Assembly: GCF_003965815.1 (NCBI RefSeq)
Contig: NZ_RXOE01000001.1
Location: forward strand, 124,001-188,000
Source: Variovorax gossypii
GTDB taxonomy: Bacteria > Pseudomonadota > Gammaproteobacteria > Burkholderiales > Burkholderiaceae_C
DNA length: 64,000 nucleotides
Direction of reading: 5' to 3'
Part shown: positions 1 through 7,639 of the stretch, piece after piece
Position numbering within the stretch: position 1 is the stretch's first letter
Layout: every line of letters starts with the position of its first letter
The notes under the pieces: model-generated
Told to the model about the DNA's origin: nothing
Seen by the model: the letters and a program-made list of their open reading frames with translations, nothing else
The model's database searches: none
Translations under genes and position numbers: made by a program

Positions 1-1071
1 GGACCGGCGCCACGCGCTGACGGCGCCGACCAAACAGACTGCCGTGCCCATGAGCGCCGCGATCGCGTAGATCAGCGGCGTCACCTGCGGCGTGTTCTGC
101 ACGATGGCCAGACCGGGAATCGTGACGATGCCGATGGCCGCCGTCGTCACGACCACGCCGCGGGTGAGCCATGCAAGCTGCCGCCCATGAAGCTGCCGCA
201 GGAAGAAGTGCACGACCATCACCAGCCAGAAGAGCGAGTTGACGGTCAGCCATGCGAACCAGTCGTTGAGGACCGGCAGGCTCACGTAGAAATGCAGCCC
301 CCGCATGAAGGAAGTGGCCGCGAGGTTGAAGAAGAGCAGGTAGCCCGTTTCGTCGCGGCGCCTGAACCACACGAAGAGCGCGAACACGCCCACTGCCATG
401 AACGCCGCGCCGAGCATCGCGGGGAGCTCCTGCTGCAGCCACTGGCGCATGCCGTGGCGGCCCCTCAGCGCGTCGACGGGGCCGAGCCACAGCGACGAGA
501 GCGCCACCTGCGCGCTGCGGGTGTGCTCGAGGCGCAGCAGGATCTCGCGGGGCGGCGCCTTGCCGACGCTGTTGTCGTCGAGCTGGACCCACAGCGGAGT
601 GCGGGTGCTGTTCCACAGCGGGCCCGACTGCTGCGCGCGATGGACTAGCTGGCCGTCGACATAGACCGCGATGGTGCCGTCGGTCTTGATGCGCGCGCCG
701 TACAGGGCCAGCGGCCCCGGGCCCGCGTGCAGGCCGCGGGTGCTCAGCCTGATCCAGGTGGTGCGTGTCGTGGTGGTCGAGGTGTTCTCGGCCTGGCTCA
801 GCAGCGCGATGGGGAGGGCCAGGGGCAGCTCGACCGGCTTCCATCTGTCCGGCAGCGTGCTGCTTTCCTGCGTGGTTGGCGGGGCGCTGAAGCCCGATGC
901 GTCGTCGACCTGCCAGTCCGCCCTGGTCAGGTGCTGCAGCGCGTCGGACTGCTGCAGGCCTGTCGCCCCGACCAGGAAGACGCCGATGATGCCCAGCAGC
1001 GCCATCGAAATGACGAGCACCACGTTGGCGAAGAAGGGCGCGGGACGGTAGTTCAAGAGGTGCAGGGGCAT
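1..1071 (-). CDS. 7TM (7TMR-DISM-like) membrane sensor protein, 3' part cut by window edge
   Basis: The frame opens at an ATG whose complement is at 1069-1071 and runs off the left edge with no stop (357 codons visible). An N-terminal membrane segment (about residues 12-36) is followed by a roughly 150-residue extracytoplasmic region of beta-rich character, then at least four hydrophobic segments from about residue 210 onward. This resembles the 7TMR-DISM sensor architecture, in which an extracellular carbohydrate-binding-like domain precedes seven helices and a cytoplasmic output domain. The output domain (histidine kinase or GGDEF would be usual) lies outside the window, so its signalling class cannot be decided. 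Two GGTTACA direct repeats lie just upstream of its start. Confidence 0.7.
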   Translation of the reverse strand, partial: MPLHLLNYRPAPFFANVVLVISMALLGIIGVFLVGATGLQQSDALQHLTRADWQVDDASGFSAPPTTQESSTLPDRWKPVELPLALPIALLSQAENTSTTTTRTTWIRLSTRGLHAGPGPLALYGARIKTDGTIAVYVDGQLVHRAQQSGPLWNSTRTPLWVQLDDNSVGKAPPREILLRLEHTRSAQVALSSLWLGPVDALRGRHGMRQWLQQELPAMLGAAFMAVGVFALFVWFRRRDETGYLLFFNLAATSFMRGLHFYVSLPVLNDWFAWLTVNSLFWLVMVVHFFLRQLHGRQLAWLTRGVVVTTAAIGIVTIPGLAIVQNTPQVTPLIYAIAALMGTAVCLVGAVSAWRRS

Positions 1072-1099
1072 GGGCCGCGTCCGGAGCCGACGCGAGGCA

Positions 1100-1126
1100 T
1101 GTAACCTATTTTCTCACTTTGTAACC
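1100..1126 (-). promoter_or_regulatory. Paired GGTTACA direct repeats upstream of the 7TM sensor
   Basis: On the minus strand GGTTACA occurs twice, at 1126-1120 and 1106-1100, exactly 20 bp apart and 29-55 bp upstream of the sensor start. Two tandem sites about two helical turns apart suit a dimeric regulator binding one DNA face. Regulator identity is unknown. Confidence 0.35.
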
Positions 1127-1157
1127 ATCCGGAAGCAGTTTTGCTCCCTTGGGGTTT

Positions 1158-1517
1158 TCAGCGTGGCGGCTGTTGCGACAGGATCCATTGCGACAGGGCG
1201 CGTGCTTCGGCCTCCGAAACCTGCGTCTGCCTGGGCATGATCACACGGCCCCATGTGCCCACGCTGCCGTCGCGGATCTTCCCGGCGAGGCGCGCCGCCG
1301 CTTCGCCGTCGCCGCGGTAGCGCTCGGCGATCTGCACGAAGCCCGGGCCCACCTGCTTGTGGACGAGGCCGTGGCAGGCCATGCAGGCGTTCCTGCGGGC
1401 CAGGTCGGCGGGTGTCGTCTGCTGGGCTGCAGCCGTTTTCGGAGGTACTGCCAGGACGGCTGTCAGGGCAGCGGCGGTAAGGGCGGAAAGGAATGTGCCG
1501 GGGGTCTCGATCTTCAT
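1158..1517 (-). CDS. Small periplasmic class I c-type cytochrome
   Basis: This 119-residue protein has an N-terminal Sec signal (about residues 1-31, ending in an AAAQQ-type site). A single haem motif C45-M-A-C48-H49 follows, and M94 is a plausible distal haem ligand. Size and motif placement match monohaem cytochromes c of the c551/c5 type, which carry electrons in the periplasm. The ATG at 1517 is chosen because the signal peptide begins directly there; upstream in-frame extension gives no recognisable sequence. No oxidase or dehydrogenase gene is adjacent, so its redox partner is not evident. Confidence 0.85.
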   Translation of the reverse strand: MKIETPGTFLSALTAAALTAVLAVPPKTAAAQQTTPADLARRNACMACHGLVHKQVGPGFVQIAERYRGDGEAAARLAGKIRDGSVGTWGRVIMPRQTQVSEAEARALSQWILSQQPPR

Positions 1518-1609
1518 GTGGCGGGTGTGGCTTCTGCAGGCCATCGTCGCATGTGCCGGGCAGGGCGCCGTCGTCGTGCATTCACGACAAGGTGATTCAA
1601 GAGTAACTA

Positions 1610-1627
1610 TATGTATGGTTAAATCCG
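1610..1627. promoter_or_regulatory. Imperfect A/T-rich palindrome between divergent cytochrome and lipoprotein genes
   Basis: TAACTATATGTATGGTTA pairs at 14 of 18 positions and is the only A/T-rich patch in the 141-bp divergent gap. It probably carries -10 elements, an operator, or both. Confidence 0.3.
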
Positions 1628-1658
1628 CGCAACTATCGCGAAGAAGAAGAGGGATTGC

Positions 1659-2327
1659 ATGAAGCTGCTGCTGAGCATTGCGTTCGCCGCCGTGGCCCTG
1701 GCCGGTTGCGCCAGTGCACCGACCACGCCCACGGAGCCCGGAACGGGCAGGGGCACTTCCTATGTGCCCATGGTCGCCATGGAAGGCGTGGACAAGGTTC
1801 GCTACGACAACGACGTGGCCGACTGCCGCACCGCCGCCAATCGCATCTCGGCACGCAGCGAAACCGGCGATGCCATGTGGGGCGCGCTGGGCCTGGGGCT
1901 GATCACCGTGCATGGCCAGGGCATCGTGGCCGCTGCGTCGTACACCGGCATCACCGCCGCCATCATCGACTGGAACGGCCGCCCCAGCTCCGAACTCATC
2001 GCCGAGCACCAGCAGATCGCCATCGTGCATTGCATGGCCAAGCGCGGCTATCGCAACCTCGATCCCAACGTGCGCGACTCGTTCTACGGCAACACCTTCG
2101 ACCCGGGCGTCATCGTCAAGCCGCGCCGCACGGGCGTCGACACCTACAACGTCGAGACGCTGGCCAAGGCCGGCCGCTGCAACATCCAGCCGCGCGCCGA
2201 ACTCACGGCCAAGGGCCCAGGCTACGAAACCTACAACGTGCCTTGCGACAACGGCGGAACCTGGGCGGTGCGCTGCGAGTTCGGCAAGTGCCGCGTGCTG
2301 GCGCAGGCGGTCATCCGCCGCTCCTGA
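1659..2327 (+). CDS. Hypothetical lipoprotein with hydrophobic glycine/alanine-rich segment
   Basis: A 222-residue protein with a lipoprotein signal: the lipobox is L-A-G-C17. A Gly/Ala-rich hydrophobic stretch at about residues 70-105 may contact the membrane. The rest is soluble and contains several cysteines in the C-terminal third. A purine-rich GAAGAAGAAGAGGG ribosome-binding region precedes the ATG. The family is not recognised. It is divergent from the cytochrome c gene and is followed by the convergent PPK2 gene, so it is probably monocistronic. Confidence 0.75.
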   Translation: MKLLLSIAFAAVALAGCASAPTTPTEPGTGRGTSYVPMVAMEGVDKVRYDNDVADCRTAANRISARSETGDAMWGALGLGLITVHGQGIVAAASYTGITAAIIDWNGRPSSELIAEHQQIAIVHCMAKRGYRNLDPNVRDSFYGNTFDPGVIVKPRRTGVDTYNVETLAKAGRCNIQPRAELTAKGPGYETYNVPCDNGGTWAVRCEFGKCRVLAQAVIRRS

Positions 2328-2366
2328 GCCTGAGTTCCGGGCCGGGCCGCTTCGCCGGCCCCGGGC

Positions 2367-3173
2367 TCACTTGACGATCATGCCCTTGAGCGCCGGATCC
2401 GGCGGCGGGGCCTTGAGCTTCATCTGACGCATCGTCTTCACCAGCAGTTGGGCAATCATCACGTTGCGGTGCCGCTTGCTGTTGGCGGGCACCACGTACC
2501 AGGGCGCATGCTCCGTCGACGTGGCGGCCAGCGCGTTCTGGTAGGCCTGCTGGTAGGCGCCCCACTTGGTGCGCACTTCCAGGTCGTCCATGCTGAACTT
2601 CCATTGCTTGCCGGGCGTATCGATGCGCGCCTGAAGGCGCTCGCGCTGCTCGTCCTTGTCGATGTGCAGCATGCACTTGACGACCACGGTGCCGGTCTCT
2701 GTGAGCAGCCGCTCGAAGTCGTTGATCTGCGCGTAGCGGCGCTTGGCCTCGGCCTTGTCGATCCAGCCTTCGACCATGGGCACCAGCACGTCCTCGTAGT
2801 GGCTGCGGTTCCACACCATGATCTCGCCGGTGCGCGGCACCGCTGCGTGGCAGCGCCAGAGGTAGTCGCGCGCGCGTTCGTCCACGGTCGGCGCCTTGAA
2901 GGCCGTCACGCGCACGCCCAGCGGCGAGGTGCGCGAGAACACCCAGCGCACGGTGCCGTCCTTGCCGCTGGTGTCCATGCCCTGCAGCACCAGCAGCAGC
3001 TTGCGCCGGCCTTCGGCGTTCAGCAGGTCCTGCAGCTCATCGAGCTCGACCGCCAGCGCGTCGACTTCGGCGTGCTGCGTGGCTTCGTCGCCTTCGCAGA
3101 AGGGCGTGTCGCCGGGGTCGACGTGCGAGAGCTTGAACTTGCCGCCGACGCGGTATTTCTTGAAGCTGGCCAT
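2367..3173 (-). CDS. ppk2: Polyphosphate kinase 2 family protein (polyphosphate:nucleotide phosphotransferase)
   Basis: PPK2 enzymes move phosphate between inorganic polyphosphate and nucleotides. The protein has a Walker A loop G-M-D-T-S-G-K-D-G at residues 65-73 and a Walker B/lid region containing W-N-R-S-H-Y-E-D-V. It is a single-domain enzyme of 268 residues, the usual length for short PPK2 proteins. The sequence around the P-loop is closest in feel to class III (AMP/ADP-using) members, but class cannot be fixed by eye. The start MASFKKY at 3173 is preferred; an ATG 24 bp upstream adds eight residues. It is followed upstream by hslR with a 64-bp gap on the same strand. Confidence 0.88.
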   Translation of the reverse strand: MASFKKYRVGGKFKLSHVDPGDTPFCEGDEATQHAEVDALAVELDELQDLLNAEGRRKLLLVLQGMDTSGKDGTVRWVFSRTSPLGVRVTAFKAPTVDERARDYLWRCHAAVPRTGEIMVWNRSHYEDVLVPMVEGWIDKAEAKRRYAQINDFERLLTETGTVVVKCMLHIDKDEQRERLQARIDTPGKQWKFSMDDLEVRTKWGAYQQAYQNALAATSTEHAPWYVVPANSKRHRNVMIAQLLVKTMRQMKLKAPPPDPALKGMIVK

Positions 3174-3237
3174 GAAGCGGGACTCCGTGAAGAACAACGA
3201 AGCCCACAGCGTAAGCGATCGACCCGGCGGACGGCCG

Positions 3238-3675
3238 TCAGCGCTCGTCGTCCTCGGGCGGCAGCGAGGCGCTCCAGCGGCTGTCCCAGTCGGTGTGCCG
3301 GCGCACCGCGCCGTCGAGCTCGCGCCGGTCGCGCTTGGTGGGGCGGCCCTGTTCGATGGCCAGGGCCGGCTCGATGCCCGCGCGGCGCATTTCCCTGAAC
3401 GCAGCCTGTGCCGCCAGGCTCTCGGCCGTTTCCTCGTAGAGCTGCTGCGCCACCGGCGCCGGTCCGCGCTGGCCGCTGAGGCCGCGCACCGTCACGGTCC
3501 GCGTCAGCGGGCCCATGCGCATGGCGACGGTGTCGCCGGCCTTGACCTCGCGCGAGGCCTTGGCGATGTCTCCGTTCACCTGCACGCGGTTCTTGCCGAT
3601 TTCCTCCGCGGCCAGCGAGCGCGTCTTGAAGAAGCGGGCGGCCCAGAGCCATTTGTCGATGCGCAGACGGTCCAT
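3238..3675 (-). CDS. hslR: S4-domain RNA-binding heat-shock protein Hsp15
   Basis: The 145-residue protein begins with a canonical S4 RNA-binding domain (about residues 1-65): R-I-D-K-W-L-W-A-A-R-F-F-K-T-R, then V-Q-V-N-G and V-K-A-G-D. The charged C-terminal tail is typical of Hsp15. In E. coli Hsp15 binds stalled 50S subunits carrying a nascent chain and helps recycle them. It lies 46 bp upstream of the end of the neighbouring sensor kinase gene on the same strand. The identity rests on the domain and length. Confidence 0.9.
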   Translation of the reverse strand: MDRLRIDKWLWAARFFKTRSLAAEEIGKNRVQVNGDIAKASREVKAGDTVAMRMGPLTRTVTVRGLSGQRGPAPVAQQLYEETAESLAAQAAFREMRRAGIEPALAIEQGRPTKRDRRELDGAVRRHTDWDSRWSASLPPEDDER

Positions 3676-3721
3676 GGATGTGGGGAAGTGGAGATCAGGA
3701 ATTGTGCCGCGAGACGGCCCG

Positions 3722-5164
3722 CTACAGCGACCGGCCCGGCGGCTGGTGCGGTGGCTGGTACAGCGGCAGACGCACGACCGCGTCCAGTCCGATCACGCGC
3801 TCGGCGCCGCCGGGCGCGCTCCGGTTGTCGAGGCTGACGCTTCCTCCCAGCGCCAGCACGATCTCGCGGCAGATCGCCAGGCCCAGCCCCGAGCCGCTCG
3901 ACGTACTTCCCGCCGCGAAGGGCGCGAACAGGCACTGCCGCAGTTCGGGCGAGATGCCGGGGCCGCAGTCGCGCACGACGAGCACGGCGTCGGGGCCTTC
4001 CGCGCGCACAGCCACCGACAGCGCGGCGCCTGCCGGGCTCTGCTTGATCGCGTTGTGCAGCAGGTTGCGCGTGAGCTCCTGCAGCATCCACTGGTGGGCG
4101 CGCACCGGCACGGGCTCCTCGATGGCGAGCTCGAAGTCGAGCGCCTTGTCGGCCACCAGCGGCGACAGGTCGAGCGCGATGTTCCGCGCCACGTCGCCCA
4201 GGTCGAGCGTCACCGATTCCGGCTGCTGGCGCAGCTGTTCCACCTTGGCCAGCGACAGCATCTGGTTGGCGAGCGTGGTCGCGCGGTCCACGGTGCCGCT
4301 GATTTCGTCCAGCGCCTGTTCGGGCGCCACGTCGCCGCGCTGCGCCGACTGCACCTGCGCCTTCAGCACCGCCAGCGGCGTGCGCAGCTGGTGGGCGCTG
4401 TCGCGCACGAAGCGCTTCTGGTGGTCCAGCAGCCGCTGCAGCCGGCCCATGACCTGCGTGGTGGCATCGACCAGCGGGCGCAGCTCGCGCGGCGCGTCGG
4501 GTGCGTCGATGGGCGAGAAGTCGTCGGCCTGGCGCTTCTCGATGGCTTCGCCCAGTTCGCGCACCGGCCGCGTGGCGCGCTGCACCACGAACACCGTGAC
4601 CAGCGCGATCACGCCCATCAACAGCAGCTGGCGCCACAGCATGTCGACCAGCAGCTTGCGCACGAGCGTCTCGCGCAGCTCCAGCGTCTCGGCCACCTGG
4701 ACCACGGCCATGCCGCGGCCGGTCGCGCTCGCCACCGGCTGCAGCAGCACCGCCACGCGCACCGGCTGGTTGCGGAACTGCGCGTCGTAGAAGTCGACCA
4801 GCGCCGCATAGGCGCTGCGGTCCGGGATGCGACCGCGCCAGAAGGGCAGCTCGGCGAAGCCGGAGATCATCTCGCCGTCGAGTGCCGAGACCCGGTAGAA
4901 GAGACGGCTGCGGTTGTCGGCCTCGAATGCCTCCAGCGCGGAGTAGGGCACGATGGCCCGCAGCCGCGCCATGTCGTCGTAGCCCTCCACGTCGAGCTGC
5001 TCGCCGATGGTCTTGGCCGAGGCAAGCAGGGTGCGGTCGTAGGCCGTGGTGGCCGCCGCCAGGCTTTGGCGATACAGGCTCACGCTGTTGATCACGATGA
5101 ACACGGCCACCGGCGCGAGGATGCCGAGCAGCAGCCGGGCACGCAACGAGATCGCACGGGTCAT
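3722..5164 (-). CDS. tctE: TctE-type sensor histidine kinase
   Basis: A 480-residue inner-membrane kinase with two membrane segments (about residues 10-30 and 180-200) flanking a periplasmic 2CSK_N-type sensor region. All catalytic boxes are visible: H-box R-D-S-A-H-Q-L-R-T-P, N-box N-L-L-H-N-A-I-K, G1 D-C-G-P-G-I and G2 G-S-G-L-G-L-A. It follows the response regulator by 19 bp and the pair is divergent from tctCBA. That arrangement matches TctDE, which activates the tripartite tricarboxylate transporter when its substrate is present. The substrate here is not known. Confidence 0.88.
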   Translation of the reverse strand: MTRAISLRARLLLGILAPVAVFIVINSVSLYRQSLAAATTAYDRTLLASAKTIGEQLDVEGYDDMARLRAIVPYSALEAFEADNRSRLFYRVSALDGEMISGFAELPFWRGRIPDRSAYAALVDFYDAQFRNQPVRVAVLLQPVASATGRGMAVVQVAETLELRETLVRKLLVDMLWRQLLLMGVIALVTVFVVQRATRPVRELGEAIEKRQADDFSPIDAPDAPRELRPLVDATTQVMGRLQRLLDHQKRFVRDSAHQLRTPLAVLKAQVQSAQRGDVAPEQALDEISGTVDRATTLANQMLSLAKVEQLRQQPESVTLDLGDVARNIALDLSPLVADKALDFELAIEEPVPVRAHQWMLQELTRNLLHNAIKQSPAGAALSVAVRAEGPDAVLVVRDCGPGISPELRQCLFAPFAAGSTSSGSGLGLAICREIVLALGGSVSLDNRSAPGGAERVIGLDAVVRLPLYQPPHQPPGRSL

Positions 5165-5183
5165 CGAACGGGCTTGCGGCGTG

Positions 5184-5867
5184 TCATGTCTCGGGGCGCA
5201 GGAGATAACCCAGCCCGCGCATCGTCATCAGCACGGCGCCGGTGCCCACCAGCTTCTTGCGCAGCCGGTACACCACCACCTCGATGGCCTCGTATTGCAC
5301 GTCGGTCTCGCCCGGGAACACCAGCTCGAACAGGCGCTCCTTGGTCACGGCATGGCCCGGCTTCATCATCAGCGCCTTCAGCAGCGCCAGTTCGCGCGGC
5401 GTGAGTTCGAGCAGTTCGGCGCGGTTGTATATGGCACCGTTGTCGGGCTCGAAGCGCAGCCCGCCGATCTCCTGCGGGTTCAGCCCCGCGTCCTGTCCGG
5501 CAACGCCGTGGCTGCGGCGGCGCAGCGCGCGGATGCGGGCCTCGAGTTCGTCGAGGTCGAAGGGCTTGGGCAGGTAGTCGTCGGCGCCGGCGTTCAGGCC
5601 GACGATGCGGTCGCCGACGGTGCCGCGCGCCGTCAGCAGCAGCACCGGCGTGCGCAGGCCTTCGGCACGGGCCTGGGCCAGCACCTGCAGGCCGTCGACG
5701 TTGGGCAGGCTCAGGTCGAGGGCGACCACGTCGGGCTCGATGGCACGCCATTGCGCAACGGCCTCGGCGCCGTCGCCGCAGACGCGCACGTCGATCCGGC
5801 GGCGCCCGAGGGTGCGCTGCAGGGTGATTTGCATCGATGGGTCGTCTTCGACCAGCAGCAGCTTCAT
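5184..5867 (-). CDS. tctD: TctD-type OmpR-family response regulator
   Basis: A 227-residue OmpR/PhoB-type regulator. The receiver domain (1-115) has the acidic pocket E7/D8/D9, phospho-acceptor D51, T79 and K101 in L-P-K-P-F. The C-terminal winged helix (about 130-225) contains L-T-P-R-E-L-A-L-L and ends R-G-L-G-Y-L-L. It is first in the two-gene operon with the cognate kinase and divergent from tctC (135 bp between start codons), so it most likely controls both promoters in that gap. Normal length, no odd features. Confidence 0.9.
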   Translation of the reverse strand: MKLLLVEDDPSMQITLQRTLGRRRIDVRVCGDGAEAVAQWRAIEPDVVALDLSLPNVDGLQVLAQARAEGLRTPVLLLTARGTVGDRIVGLNAGADDYLPKPFDLDELEARIRALRRRSHGVAGQDAGLNPQEIGGLRFEPDNGAIYNRAELLELTPRELALLKALMMKPGHAVTKERLFELVFPGETDVQYEAIEVVVYRLRKKLVGTGAVLMTMRGLGYLLRPET

Positions 5868-6002
5868 ACGGTGGCGTCGGGGGTGCGTACTTTGGTGTTT
5901 TCCCCAGTCTGGCGGACAGCCAACTGACAGCGGGGCGGCGCATGATAGCGCTCAGCTAAAAGTCAGCTTCCTTTCAAATTCCTTCCAATCCAGGAGACAC
6001 GC
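5868..6002. promoter_or_regulatory. tctD-tctC divergent regulatory region with 11-bp direct repeat
   Basis: The gap holds a tandem repeat TTCCTTTCAAA/TTCCTTCCAAT at 5968-5989, the 11-bp spacing usual for OmpR-family binding sites. It sits close to the tctC ribosome-binding site (AGGAG, 5992-5996), so it may act in the leader rather than as a classical upstream activator site. No strong -35/-10 pair stands out. Confidence 0.4.
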
Positions 6003-6962
6003 ATGCGTCGCGACACCTTTCTGAAGTCACTGGCCGCACTGGCCGCCGCCGGGGCCCTGCCACTGTCCGCGCGGGCGGGCGCCAACGTCAAGATGATGAT
6101 CCCGGCCAACCCGGGTGGCGGCTGGGACACCACCGGCCGCGCGCTGGGCAAGGCGCTGACGGACGCGAAGGTCGCCGACACCGTCACCTACGACAACAAG
6201 GGCGGCGCCGCCGGCGCGCTGGGCCTGGCCCAGTTCGTCAACGGCTCCAAGGGCGACGCCAACGCACTGATGGTCATGGGCTCGGTCATGCTGGGCGGCA
6301 TCATCACCGGCAAGCCGCCGGTCAACCTGTCGCAGGCCACGCCCATCGCGCGCCTGACCACCGAATACAACGTGTTCGTGCTGCCGGCCAACTCGCCGTT
6401 CAAGTCCATGAAGGACGTGGTCGAGCAGCTCAAGAAGGACCCGGGCAGCGTCAAGTGGGGCGGCGGTTCGCGCGGATCCACCGAGCACATCGCCGCGGCC
6501 ATGATCGCGCAGAAGGTCGGCGCCGATCCGTCCAAGATCAACTACGTCGCCTTCCGTGGGGGCGGTGAGGCCACCGCCGCCATCCTGGGCGGCAACGTCA
6601 CCATCGGCGGCAGCGGCTACAGCGAGTTCGCCGAGTACATCGCCGCCGGCAAGATGAAGCCCATCGCCGTCACCTCCGCGCAGCGCCTGCCGGGCGTGAA
6701 CGTGCCCACGCTGAAGGAGCAGGGCATCGACGTGGAGATCGGCAACTGGCGCGGCGTCTACGGCGCTCCCGGCATCTCGGCCGAGCAGCGCAAGGCGCTG
6801 ACCGACATGGTGCTGGCCGCCATGAAGAGCTCGTCGTGGGCCGAATCGCTCAAGAAGAACGACTGGACGCCGGCCGTGCTGTCGGGCGAAGCCTTCGCCA
6901 AGTTCGTCGACGACGACTTCGCGAGCCTGCGCGCCATCATGACCAAGTCCGGCATGGTCTGA
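6003..6962 (+). CDS. tctC: Tripartite tricarboxylate transporter substrate-binding protein
   Basis: A 319-residue periplasmic receptor of the TctC/Bug family. An N-terminal export signal of about 25 residues starts M-R-R-D-T-F-L-K-S, which has a twin-arginine look but could be Sec. The mature protein opens with the family pattern P-A-N-P-G-G-G-W-D and has the later A-F-R-G-G-G-E pocket segment. It precedes tctB and tctA on the same strand and is divergent from the TctDE pair. It should bind a carboxylate ligand and hand it to the TctAB membrane complex. AGGAG lies 7 bp before the ATG. Confidence 0.92.
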   Translation: MRRDTFLKSLAALAAAGALPLSARAGANVKMMIPANPGGGWDTTGRALGKALTDAKVADTVTYDNKGGAAGALGLAQFVNGSKGDANALMVMGSVMLGGIITGKPPVNLSQATPIARLTTEYNVFVLPANSPFKSMKDVVEQLKKDPGSVKWGGGSRGSTEHIAAAMIAQKVGADPSKINYVAFRGGGEATAAILGGNVTIGGSGYSEFAEYIAAGKMKPIAVTSAQRLPGVNVPTLKEQGIDVEIGNWRGVYGAPGISAEQRKALTDMVLAAMKSSSWAESLKKNDWTPAVLSGEAFAKFVDDDFASLRAIMTKSGMV

Positions 6963-6968
6963 ACAAGG

Positions 6969-7060
6969 CTCGCCCCCAGGCTGCGCGCACTTCGTGTCGC
7001 TTCGCCAACCCCCTACCGGGGGCAACACCTGAGGCCCGGCAGAGCCGGTTCCTCGGTGTT
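6969..7060 (+). repeat. 92-bp dispersed two-hairpin repeat, copy 1 (tctC-tctB gap)
   Basis: Starts 6 bp after the tctC stop. It is 89/92 identical to the reverse complement of 33821-33912. It folds into CCCCC-tacc-GGGGG (7009-7022) and a longer imperfect stem-loop AACACC-t-GAGG...CCTC-g-GTGTT (7024-7060). It resembles short multicopy intergenic elements of Comamonadaceae. Copy number cannot be judged beyond this window. Confidence 0.85.
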
Positions 7061-7101
7061 CCTCGAAGGGGCTCTCTTTCCCCTGAATGCGGGAGCAAAA
7101 A

Positions 7102-7638
7102 ATGACAACTCCAGACTCCTCGGCCCCGCCGCAACCCGCGGTCACCTGGCCGCAAACCCTGGTCGGCATCGGCGTGCTGGTGACCGGCATTGCGCTGGCT
7201 TTCGGTGCCATCGGCATTTCTTCCGACGCGGGCTACGGCGGCGTCGGCCCCAACTTCCTGCCCTGGCTGGTGTCCGTGGTGCTCATGCTGTGCGGTGCCT
7301 GGATCCTGTGGGAGGCGCGCACCGGCGGCTTCCGCGAGCTCGACGCTCCCTCTGGCGCTGAGCATGCCTACTGGCCCGGTTTCATCTGGGTGTCGGCGGG
7401 CCTGCTGCTCAACGCGGCGCTCATCACCACGCTCGGCTTCATCCTGAGCTGCACGCTGTGCTACCTGCTGGCCGTGCAGGGGCTGCGCCGCGCGAGCGGG
7501 CAGGCCGGCGTGAACGCACCCCGCACCTGGGTGACCGATTTCGTCACCGGCGCAGTCATTTCCGCACCGGTGTTCTGGATGTTCACGCAATTCCTGGCCA
7601 TCAACCTGCCTGGCCTGACCAACACCGGGTGGATCTGA
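7102..7638 (+). CDS. tctB: Tripartite tricarboxylate transporter small membrane subunit
   Basis: A TctB-family protein of 178 residues with four predicted membrane helices, usual for this subunit. An in-frame ATG exists at 7087, but the ATG at 7102 is chosen because GGGAG at 7091-7095 sits at proper spacing before it. The 2-bp distance to tctA suggests translational coupling. It works with TctA and TctC in proton- or sodium-driven carboxylate uptake. A hairpin repeat separates it from tctC, which may let the binding protein be made in excess. Confidence 0.88.
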   Translation: MTTPDSSAPPQPAVTWPQTLVGIGVLVTGIALAFGAIGISSDAGYGGVGPNFLPWLVSVVLMLCGAWILWEARTGGFRELDAPSGAEHAYWPGFIWVSAGLLLNAALITTLGFILSCTLCYLLAVQGLRRASGQAGVNAPRTWVTDFVTGAVISAPVFWMFTQFLAINLPGLTNTGWI

Positions 7639-7639
7639 C

